NCBI GenBank assembly: GCA_012522835.1 | Contig: JAAYJR010000567.1 | Location: 1-33,773, forward strand | Source: Bacteroidales bacterium | GTDB lineage: Bacteria; Bacteroidota; Bacteroidia; Bacteroidales; Prolixibacteraceae | Reading direction: 5' to 3' | DNA: 33,773 nt | Part shown: positions 25,943 to 33,773 of the stretch, piece by piece | Layout: every line of letters starts with the position of its first letter | How positions within the stretch are numbered: the stretch's first letter is position 1 | Notes under the pieces: generated by a model | The model's database searches: none | What the model was told of the DNA's origin: nothing | Seen by the model: the letters and a program-made list of their open reading frames with translations, nothing else | Position numbers and translations under genes: made by a program

Positions 25943-27131
25943 AAAATTAGTGCTGGCATACAGCGGGGGACTCGATACCTCCTTTTGCGTAAAATATCTT
26001 AAAGAAGAGAAAGGCTACGATGTATACACAGCTATTGCAAATACCGGAGGATTCTCACAGTCTGAACTGGAAAATATAGAGAAAAAGGCATATAGTCTAG
26101 GATCCAAAAAACATGTTACCCTGGATATTACAGGGGAGTATTATCAGAAATGTATTCGCTATATGGTTTACGGTAATATTTTGAGAAACAATACTTATCC
26201 GGTTTCTGTCAGTTCTGAGAGAGTTTTTCAGGCTATTGCCATAATTAATTATGCTAAAGAAATCGGAGCAGGATACATAGCTCACGGAAGTACCGGTGCC
26301 GGAAATGACCAGGTCAGGTTTGATCTCACATTCCAGGTACTGGCCCCGGAAATTGAAATTATAACCCCTGTCAGGGACCTTATGCTCAGCAGGGAGCAGG
26401 AAATTGAGTATTTAAAGAAGTACGGTGTTGAGGATGACTTTAAAAAAATGCAGTATTCTGTTAATCAGGGTATTTGGGGGACCAGTGTAGGTGGGAAAGA
26501 GACTCTTACTTCAAATTTGCCTTTGCCGGAGGAGGCTTATCCGGGACAACTTGAAATGCAGGGAGAGAAAGTCATTGAGCTGGGTTTCGTCAGGGGGGAA
26601 CTGAATTCAATAGACGGCCAGCCGTATGAAAATGTTATTGACGCCATAAAAAAACTTGAGTCAATAGCCTCAAAGTATGCTATTGGCCGTGATACACATG
26701 TGGGGGATACAATTATAGGAATAAAGGGGAGAGTGGGATTTCAGGCATCTGCCCCTGTCATAATTATTAAAGCCCATCACCTGCTTGAGAAACATACTCT
26801 TACCAAATGGCAAACCTATTGGAAAGAACAGCTTTCAAACTGGTACGGAATGTTCCTTCATGAGGCTATGTATCAGGAGCCTGTAATGAGAAACATTGAA
26901 TTATTCATGGAATCGACCCAGGAGAATGTTACCGGGAAGGTTTTTGTAAAGTTGAAACCTTATGCTTTTGATCTGCAAGGCGTTAAATCAGAATTTGACC
27001 TTATGAATTCCGGTTTTGGCGACTATGGCGAGACGGTAAAGGCCTGGACCGCTGAGGATGTAAAGGGGTTTACAAAAATTCTGGCAAATCCGCTCAAGAT
27101 ATATTATTCAGTGAACAAAAAGTTAAATTAA
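25935..27131 (+). CDS. argG: Argininosuccinate synthase
   Basis: KLVLAYSGGLDTSFCVKYL, AHGSTGAGNDQVRFD, LTSNLPLPEEAYPGQ; overlaps the preceding GNAT gene by 8 nt. Confidence 0.97.
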   Translation: MNKKLVLAYSGGLDTSFCVKYLKEEKGYDVYTAIANTGGFSQSELENIEKKAYSLGSKKHVTLDITGEYYQKCIRYMVYGNILRNNTYPVSVSSERVFQAIAIINYAKEIGAGYIAHGSTGAGNDQVRFDLTFQVLAPEIEIITPVRDLMLSREQEIEYLKKYGVEDDFKKMQYSVNQGIWGTSVGGKETLTSNLPLPEEAYPGQLEMQGEKVIELGFVRGELNSIDGQPYENVIDAIKKLESIASKYAIGRDTHVGDTIIGIKGRVGFQASAPVIIIKAHHLLEKHTLTKWQTYWKEQLSNWYGMFLHEAMYQEPVMRNIELFMESTQENVTGKVFVKLKPYAFDLQGVKSEFDLMNSGFGDYGETVKAWTAEDVKGFTKILANPLKIYYSVNKKLN

Positions 27132-27188
27132 TAATTCAATTCCGGCGAAGAGACAACAGTTAATAATCTTTCGCCATAATTTAGCAGA

Positions 27189-28157
27189 ATGATAAAAGCA
27201 GGTATAATTGGAGGGGCTGGCTATACAGCAGGCGAATTGTTAAGAATATTACTGAATCATGCTGATACAGAAATAGCTTTTGTACAGAGTTCAAGTAATG
27301 CAGGTAACTACATTGCAGATGTGCATACTGACTTGTTGGGAGAAACCAACCTTAAGTTTATTTCAGACCTCCCTTTTGATGATGTTGATGTGCTGTTTTT
27401 GTGTATGGGGCATGGAAGGTCAAAAGAGTTTATGGACTCGCAGTCATTGCCTGAAAATTTAAAAGTCATTGACCTCAGTCATGATTTCAGGATAAAAAAG
27501 CCCGGGAACGAATTTGTTTACGGATTACCGGAATTAAACCGTGATGAGATAAGGAGGGCCGAAAAAATTGCCAATCCCGGGTGTTTTGCCACAGGAATAC
27601 AGTTAGCTGTCCTGCCGCTTGCCGCCGGCAAATTGATAACCGATGATATTCATGTCAATGCTATAACCGGATCGACCGGCGCAGGACAGAAGCCAACAGA
27701 GACATCGCATTTTAGTTGGAGAAATGGGAACATGTCTGCATATAAAATTTTCAACCATTAGCATGAGGCTGAGATTTTGCAAAGCCTTGACCAATTACAA
27801 CCGGGATTCCCGGGCAATCTTCGTTTTATACCTGTCAGGGGTAATCATACCCGGGGTATTTTTGTAACTGCATATACCCGCTTTGCCGGATCATTTGATG
27901 AAGCCGTTGAAATTTACAGGAATTTCTATGACGGACATCCGTTTGTGGTTCTTTCAGGAAAGAATCCGTCGCTCAAACAGGTGGTAAATACAAATAAAGC
28001 TATCCTTTACCTTGAAAAACACGGTAGTAACCTGGTGATTATAAGTATAACAGACAATTTGATCAAAGGAGCATCAGGACAGGCGGTTCAGAATATGAAC
28101 TTAATGTTTGGAATTGATGAGAGGTCAGGGTTATTGGTTAAACCTTCAGCATTTTAA
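27189..28157 (+). pseudogene. argC: N-acyl-gamma-glutamyl-phosphate reductase interrupted by in-frame TAG
   Basis: IKAGIIGGAGYTAGELLRIL...NPGCFATGIQLAVLPL...FNH*HEAEILQSLDQLQPG...FIPVRGNHTRGIFVTAYTRF; TAG at 27759-27761 and both halves in the same frame (27189 and 27777 differ by 588 = 3x196). Confidence 0.9.
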
Positions 28158-28175
28158 ATTTATAATAAAAATCAG

Positions 28176-29297
28176 ATGGAACTTTTCGATGCATATAATC
28201 TTTTTAATATCACTCCGGTAAAGGCCAGCGGTTGTTATGTGTGGGATTCGGAAGGTAAAAAATACCTGGACCTGTACGGCGGACATGCCGTGATATCAAT
28301 CGGACATACACACCCCCATTATGTATCTTTGATTTCGGAACAACTGAAGAAAATAGGTTTTTACAGTAATTCAATTGTAAATCCGTTGCAACAGGAGTTA
28401 GCCGATAAGCTGGGCAATTTATCGGGTTACCCTGACTATAAACTTTTTTTGTGCAATTCAGGAGCCGAGGCCAATGAGAATGCAGTTAAATTAGCCTCTT
28501 TTGTGACCGGCAGGAAAAGAGTGATAAGTTATCAAAAGGGATTTCACGGAAGAACTTCCGCAACTGTTGCTTTAACTGATAATCCGAAAATTGTTGCCCC
28601 TTTCAATGAAACTGAAAATGCAGTAATACTGCCTATGGATGAAATCGGATTAACTGAAAAGGAGTTAAAAACGGGAACAATAGCTGCTGTTATCATTGAA
28701 GGGATACAGGGTATCGGAGGAATAAACATTCCAGATCAACATTTTCTGGAAGAGTTGTCTGAACTGACTAAAAAATATGGTGCTCTTTTAATCCTGGATG
28801 AAATTCAGTCAGGTTACGGACGCAGTGGCAAATTTTTCGCCCACCAGTATACTTCTGTGATTCCTGATATAATTACAATGGCAAAAGGAATGGGTAACGG
28901 ATTCCCTGTCGGGGGAATTATGATACAGCCGGGAATTAAACCGTGGAAAGGAATGTTAGGTACAACATTTGGCGGTAACCATCTGGCTTGTGCAGCTGCG
29001 ATTGCAGTGTTGGATGTCCTGAAGGATGAGGATCTTGTTAATAATGCCTCCAGGACAGGCAGCTATATTATCCGGAAGGTCAAAGAGATAGCCCCCGGTA
29101 TTCAGGTAAGGGGCAGGGGATTGATGATCGGACTTGAGTTTACTTTTCCGGTAAAGGAGATGAGAGAACAATTATTATTTCATAATCAGATATTTACAGG
29201 ATTCTCAGGTCAAAATATTATACGTCTGTTGCCTCCTCTCTGTTTGTCGGAGAACGAGGCCGGGATTTTTCTTAATGCTTTCGGGAAAATGTTATAG
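28176..29297 (+). CDS. argD: Acetyl/succinylornithine aminotransferase (class III PLP)
   Basis: LDLYGGHAVISIGHTHP, NSGAEANENAVKLA, LLILDEIQSGYGRSGKFFA, TMAKGMGNGFPVGGI. Confidence 0.94.
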   Translation: MELFDAYNLFNITPVKASGCYVWDSEGKKYLDLYGGHAVISIGHTHPHYVSLISEQLKKIGFYSNSIVNPLQQELADKLGNLSGYPDYKLFLCNSGAEANENAVKLASFVTGRKRVISYQKGFHGRTSATVALTDNPKIVAPFNETENAVILPMDEIGLTEKELKTGTIAAVIIEGIQGIGGINIPDQHFLEELSELTKKYGALLILDEIQSGYGRSGKFFAHQYTSVIPDIITMAKGMGNGFPVGGIMIQPGIKPWKGMLGTTFGGNHLACAAAIAVLDVLKDEDLVNNASRTGSYIIRKVKEIAPGIQVRGRGLMIGLEFTFPVKEMREQLLFHNQIFTGFSGQNIIRLLPPLCLSENEAGIFLNAFGKML

Positions 29298-29325
29298 ATT
29301 CTTCTTCATTATAAAGATTTATAAA

Positions 29326-30123
29326 ATGAACAATAAAAAAATTGCAGTTATCGGAGTTGGTAATATGGGGGGGGCAATTGTTACCGGATTGATTAAATCT
29401 GAATTCATTGCTAAATCAGACATATTTGTTTTTGACACACGGGAGAGTATTCTTGCTGAAATGAAAGAGGCAGGTGTAACTATCGCCGGACACAGCCTTG
29501 ATGCTGCCAGGAATTCAGATGTTATAATAATAGCAGTCAAACCACGTTTTGTAGGAAAAGTGTTGCATGAGATCAAACCGGCCCTGATCCCCGGAAAGAT
29601 TCTCATATCAATAGCTGCAGGGATAAGCTTGTCTGATTTGGCCGGGATATGTGGTGATGATATTGCCTGTTATCGGATTATGCCCAATACTGCAGTTGCT
29701 ATGCAGCAGTCACTTACATGTATTTCAGGTAATGAGGCAGGCAGGTCTGATTTGGATTACGTTATGGAGTTATTTAACAATCTGGGCAGAACTGTTGAAA
29801 TACGTGAAGATCTTATGTCGGCAGCAACAGTGCTGTCTTCATGCGGTATTGCATTTGCCCTCAGATATATCAGGGCAGCTGTTGAAGGAGGGGTTGAGAT
29901 GGGCTTTGGTGCTGAAGAGGCTGGTTTGATAACAGCCCAGACTGTTAAGGGAGCCGCCGAACTTATTCTGAGTTCGGGGAATCATCCTGAGAGTGAAATT
30001 GACAAGGTTACCACACCAGGGGGAATCACGATAGCAGGTCTAAACGAAATGGAGCATGAAGGTTTCAGTTCGTCACTTATAAAGGGAATTATGGCAGCAT
30101 ATAAAAAAGTTGAAAACAAATAG
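29326..30123 (+). CDS. proC: Pyrroline-5-carboxylate reductase
   Basis: KIAVIGVGNMGGAIVTGLI, RIMPNTAVAMQQSLTCI, TVKGAAELILSSGNHPESEIDKVTTPGGITIAGLNEME. ATG at 29326 preferred over 29275, which overlaps argD. Confidence 0.96.
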   Translation: MNNKKIAVIGVGNMGGAIVTGLIKSEFIAKSDIFVFDTRESILAEMKEAGVTIAGHSLDAARNSDVIIIAVKPRFVGKVLHEIKPALIPGKILISIAAGISLSDLAGICGDDIACYRIMPNTAVAMQQSLTCISGNEAGRSDLDYVMELFNNLGRTVEIREDLMSAATVLSSCGIAFALRYIRAAVEGGVEMGFGAEEAGLITAQTVKGAAELILSSGNHPESEIDKVTTPGGITIAGLNEMEHEGFSSSLIKGIMAAYKKVENK

Positions 30124-30138
30124 CCATGTAAAGGATTT

Positions 30139-31254
30139 ATGAAATTCAGGTATACAAAAATTACAGTTAAGGTAGGAAGTAATGTGCTTGCAAAAGATGA
30201 CGGCACTCTTAATGTTGCACGTATAGCCCATCTGGTAGATCAGATTGCTTATCTTCATAAACACGGGGTAGAGGTGATTTTGGTTTCATCAGGTGCTGTT
30301 GCTGCAGGGAAAGCTGTAATGGAACCGGTAAAAAAAGCTGATTCTGTATCCAGGCGCCAGCTTTGGGCAGCTTTAGGCCAGGTTAAACTGATCAGCCGGT
30401 ATTCTGATTTTTTTAATGAACACGGACTTGTATGTGCACAGGTGCTCACAACCAAGGAGAGTTTTTCAAGCCGGAGGCACTATCTCAATATGAAAAATTG
30501 TATGTCGACTCTGCTTGAAAACAGGGTCATCCCAATCGTGAATGAAAATGATACAATTTCGGTAACTGAGTTAATGTTTACCGACAATGATGAACTTTCA
30601 GGGTTGATTGCATCAATGGTTAATTCAGAGGCGTTAGTCATACTGACTGATGTAAACGGTGTATATAACACGAATCCGAAAGAAAAAGATGCAGAGCTTA
30701 TACATACAATAGGCCTTGATGAGTCAAAACCTGTAAATACTGAAAATGAAGGACACTCAAGTCTCGGGAGGGGAGGCATGGCTACAAAATTCAAAATAGC
30801 CAAAAAACTTGCCAATGCAGGTATCAGCGTTCATGTCACCAACGGGAAAAGGGAAAATGTATTAATTGACCTGTTGGAAGACATTGAATTTACCAAGCAT
30901 ACCTATTTTGAACCAAGCAAAAAAGCATCCAGCGGTGTTAAAAAGTGGATTGCTTATTCAGAAGGGTTTACAAAGGGAGAAATTACTATAAATGAGGGCG
31001 CTGCCATGGCTCTCTGTTCCGATAAGGCGGCAAGCCTTCTTCCTGTCGGGGTGGTAAGTATAGGAAATGAATTTAAAAAGGGGGACCTGCTTAGTATAGT
31101 TGATGAAAAGGGTAACCATTTGGGACTTGGCAGGGCTAATTATGGCTCTGAAAAGCTGGAGACTGAAAAACAGTCTAAGAGACAGAAGGCTTTAGTGCAT
31201 TATGATTATTTATATATAGAAAAAATTAAGAAAAAGGCTCAGAATAATTATTAA
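30139..31254 (+). CDS. proB: Glutamate 5-kinase (with C-terminal PUA-like domain)
   Basis: TVKVGSNVLAKDDG, ILVSSGAVAAGKA, PIVNENDTISVTELMFTDNDELSGLIASM, LGRGGMATKFKIAKKLANAGI. Confidence 0.97.
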   Translation: MKFRYTKITVKVGSNVLAKDDGTLNVARIAHLVDQIAYLHKHGVEVILVSSGAVAAGKAVMEPVKKADSVSRRQLWAALGQVKLISRYSDFFNEHGLVCAQVLTTKESFSSRRHYLNMKNCMSTLLENRVIPIVNENDTISVTELMFTDNDELSGLIASMVNSEALVILTDVNGVYNTNPKEKDAELIHTIGLDESKPVNTENEGHSSLGRGGMATKFKIAKKLANAGISVHVTNGKRENVLIDLLEDIEFTKHTYFEPSKKASSGVKKWIAYSEGFTKGEITINEGAAMALCSDKAASLLPVGVVSIGNEFKKGDLLSIVDEKGNHLGLGRANYGSEKLETEKQSKRQKALVHYDYLYIEKIKKKAQNNY

Positions 31255-31304
31255 TTTCTCTTTTCTCCCCTTAATTATACCTTAATGATTAAATTTCTGA
31301 GCCC

Positions 31305-31336
31305 CCCTCTCCCTCCCCCGGGAGAGGGATTTTTTA
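31305..31336 (+). terminator. Rho-independent terminator-like hairpin between proB and proA
   Basis: CCCTCTCCC-TCCCCC-GGGAGAGGG (9-bp perfect stem, 31305-31328) followed by ATTTTTTA. Confidence 0.8.
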
Positions 31337-31419
31337 ATTTTTATTATTTTTTGGGGTTTGAAAGATCAGTTTTGCTGCCGGGAAAAATTAAAGAGGTAAA
31401 TTTATAGGATGTTAATAAT

Positions 31420-32676
31420 ATGGATGATATGAAGATAGAGAAACAACTCAAAAGTGTGCTTGAGGCTTCGCGAAAGCTTAACCTCAAAGATGATTCAGCA
31501 ATAAACAGTGTACTGCTGGATCTGGCATCTGAAATTGAGGCTGCAATGGATCTGATCCTGGAAGAGAATAAAAAAGATCTCGACAGGATGGATCCCGAAG
31601 ATCCTAAATTTGACAGGCTCAAATTAACCGAGGAGAGGATAAAAGGTATTGCAGGAGATACAAGAACTGTTGCAGGATTGCCCGGCCCGACAGGCAGGAT
31701 ACTGAAAGAGAGTGTCCGGCCAAACGGATTGCGCATTAAAAAGATATCAGTGCCTTTCGGAGTGATCGGGATTATTTTTGAAGCCCGGCCGAATGTTACC
31801 CTCGACGTGTTTTCCCTTTGTTTGAAGTCGGGTAATGCATGTGTTTTAAAAGGAGGCAGTGATGCAATATATTCTAATCAGGCAATAGTCTCGGTAATAA
31901 AGAAGGTTTTGACAAAATTCGGGCTGGATGAAAATACAGTTGTACTTTTACCTGCCGGCCGCGAGGAGACAAATGAAATGTTAAAGGCGCACGGATATAT
32001 AGATCTGATAATACCGAGAGGCAGTCAGGGGCTTATCAATTTTGTCCGCCAAAATGCCACCATTCCTGTTATCGAAACAGGTGCCGGTATTTGTCATACT
32101 TACTTTGATGAATATGGAGATACACAGAAAGGCAGGGATATCATCTTTAATGCAAAAACCCGCAGGCCCTCTGTTTGCAATGCACTCGATTGCCTGGTGA
32201 TCCATGAGGGCAGGCTTGACGATTTGAAGGAGTTAACAGAAAAGCTGGCAGGTTCGGGTGTAGTCATTTATGCTGATGAAAAATCATTCGACAAATTAAA
32301 TGGCACCTATCCGGGTAATCTCTTACTGCCCGCAACATCAGAATCTTTTGGTACAGAATTTCTTTCACTTAAGATGGCAATAAAAACAGCTGCAGGCTTT
32401 GATGAAGCGATTGATCATATTAACAAATATACATCTAAACACAGCGAGGCTATCATCTCTGAGAACAAAGAACGCATTGAGACATTCAGAAAGATGGTTG
32501 ATGCATCGTCTGTATATTCCAATGCATCAACTGCCTTTACCGACGGGGCACAATTCGGACTGGGAGCAGAAATTGGGATAAGTACACAAAAACTTCATGC
32601 ACGGGGACCAATGGCGCTTGAGGAGCTGACAAGTTATAAATGGATAATTGAAGGACAGGGACAGATACGTCCGTAA
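31420..32676 (+). CDS. proA: Gamma-glutamyl phosphate reductase
   Basis: [70 protein letters not shown]. Confidence 0.97.
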   Translation: MDDMKIEKQLKSVLEASRKLNLKDDSAINSVLLDLASEIEAAMDLILEENKKDLDRMDPEDPKFDRLKLTEERIKGIAGDTRTVAGLPGPTGRILKESVRPNGLRIKKISVPFGVIGIIFEARPNVTLDVFSLCLKSGNACVLKGGSDAIYSNQAIVSVIKKVLTKFGLDENTVVLLPAGREETNEMLKAHGYIDLIIPRGSQGLINFVRQNATIPVIETGAGICHTYFDEYGDTQKGRDIIFNAKTRRPSVCNALDCLVIHEGRLDDLKELTEKLAGSGVVIYADEKSFDKLNGTYPGNLLLPATSESFGTEFLSLKMAIKTAAGFDEAIDHINKYTSKHSEAIISENKERIETFRKMVDASSVYSNASTAFTDGAQFGLGAEIGISTQKLHARGPMALEELTSYKWIIEGQGQIRP

Positions 32677-32687
32677 TTTTTTATATT

Positions 32688-33635
32688 ATGCTGAAATTCA
32701 CGTCTGTAAAAGATATTTCTGATTTGAAAAAAGCAGTTGAAACTGCGTTGGAGATAAAGAGGAACCGTTTCGCTTTTAGTCATCTGGGTAAAAACAGGAC
32801 TATGGTATTGATATTCTTCAATCCCAGCCTCAGAACCCGCCTGAGTACACAAAAAGCTGCCATGAACCTGGGAATGAATACTATGGTGCTGGACGTGAAT
32901 AAAGATGGCTGGCAATTGGAAACCGGAATGGGAGTTAAGATGGATGGCGATAAACCTGAACATCTGCGGGAAGCTATTCCTGTTATAGGAAAATACTGTG
33001 ATGTGATAGGGGTCCGGGCCTTTGCCAGGTTTGAGAACAGGGAAAATGACTATTCCGAGGAGATTATTAACCAGTTTATTGATTATGCGGGTGTGCCGGT
33101 TGTGAGTATGGAAGGAGCTACACGTCATCCGCTTCAGAGTTTTGCAGATCTTCTTACAATAGAGGAATTTAAGAAAAGGCCAAGGCCAAAAGTGGTGTTA
33201 TCCTGGGCTCCTCATCCTAAAGCTTTGCCCCAGGCTGTTCCTAATTCATTTGTGGAATGGATGAGGCATACTGAATATGAGCTTATAGTAACTCATCCTG
33301 AAGGCTATGAACTCGCCCCGGAATTTATGGGTGATATTAAAGTAGAATATGATCAGAAGAAAGCCTTTAAAGATGCTGATTTTATCTATGGGAAAAACTG
33401 GTCATCATATAGTTCCTATGGGAAAATACTTTCAACTGATTATAGCTGGACAATAGACAAAGAGAAGATGGCCCTTACTAACAATGCATTTTTCATGCAC
33501 TGCCTGCCGGTAAGAAGGAATGTAGTTGTTACGGATGGCGTTCTCGACAGTCCGGCTTCAATCGTTGTTGAGCAGGCTGCAAACAGGGAAATTACTGCAC
33601 AGGCAGTTTTAAAAATGATACTGGAATCCATGTAG
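32688..33635 (+). CDS. argF': N-succinylornithine carbamoyltransferase
   Basis: FFNPSLRTRLSTQKAAMNLG, ETGMGVKMDGDKPEHLREAIPV, ARFENRENDYSEEIINQF, HPLQSFADLLTIEE, FMHCLPVRRN; Pro at residue 90. Confidence 0.93.
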   Translation: MLKFTSVKDISDLKKAVETALEIKRNRFAFSHLGKNRTMVLIFFNPSLRTRLSTQKAAMNLGMNTMVLDVNKDGWQLETGMGVKMDGDKPEHLREAIPVIGKYCDVIGVRAFARFENRENDYSEEIINQFIDYAGVPVVSMEGATRHPLQSFADLLTIEEFKKRPRPKVVLSWAPHPKALPQAVPNSFVEWMRHTEYELIVTHPEGYELAPEFMGDIKVEYDQKKAFKDADFIYGKNWSSYSSYGKILSTDYSWTIDKEKMALTNNAFFMHCLPVRRNVVVTDGVLDSPASIVVEQAANREITAQAVLKMILESM

Positions 33636-33668
33636 TTTTATTATAATTAACGGTTAGCTATATTATAA

Positions 33669-33773
33669 ATGCAAAAAATTGAGATAATTCCTGCAATTGA
33701 CCTGATTGAAGGGAAGTGTGTACGTCTTTCTCAGGGAGATTACAAAAAGAAAACTGTTTATGATGACGATCCG
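33669..33773 (+). CDS. hisA: HisA (ProFAR isomerase), truncated at window edge
   Basis: [35 protein letters not shown] matches the HisA N-terminus. Confidence 0.9.
   Translation, partial: MQKIEIIPAIDLIEGKCVRLSQGDYKKKTVYDDDP

Noticed and set aside
27144-27174. GGCGAAGA...TCTTTCGCC hairpin between argG and argC as an attenuator
   Set aside because: Only ~6 paired bases with a long loop and no U-tract; too weak to claim.
27759-27761. TAG in argC as pyrrolysine
   Set aside because: TAG is a normal stop for pdxJ, proC and argF' in this window; no pyl genes in view. A genome search would settle it.

Overview
This is a Bacteroidota-type chromosomal segment: housekeeping and biosynthetic genes, Bacteroidota -33/-7 (TTG / TAnnTTTG) promoters, little Shine-Dalgarno use. 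Left part: 3'-truncated bamA, uppS, a DUF6089-like protein, nadK, a CBS protein, pdxJ, an alpha/beta hydrolase, malQ, a Gfo/Idh/MocA oxidoreductase and a NigD-like lipoprotein. Middle: a redox/chaperone cluster (Trx-Grx fusion, thioredoxin lipoprotein, orphan GroES), hisS, two tandem GNAT-like paralogues, type B L31 and lon. Right part: carAB (minus strand), divergent from an interleaved arginine/proline cluster (argR, GNAT, argG, argC, argD, proC, proB, proA, succinylornithine-type argF') and the start of hisA. I saw no tRNA, rRNA, CRISPR array, transposase or prophage. The observations most worth following up are: (1) single in-frame stops in argR (TGA) and argC (TAG), although a near-perfect ARG box overlaps the predicted argR start site; (2) sigma54-like -24/-12 elements upstream of the Trx/GroES cluster, of lon, and of a small unannotated transcript or 50-aa ORF between lon and carB; (3) a terminator-like hairpin just 5' of carA, suggesting attenuation; (4) a Tyr/Gly/Pro-rich tandem repeat in what looks like an extracellular loop of BamA; (5) a structured candidate leader upstream of rpmE2. 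All calls come from reading the sequence; no database search was run.
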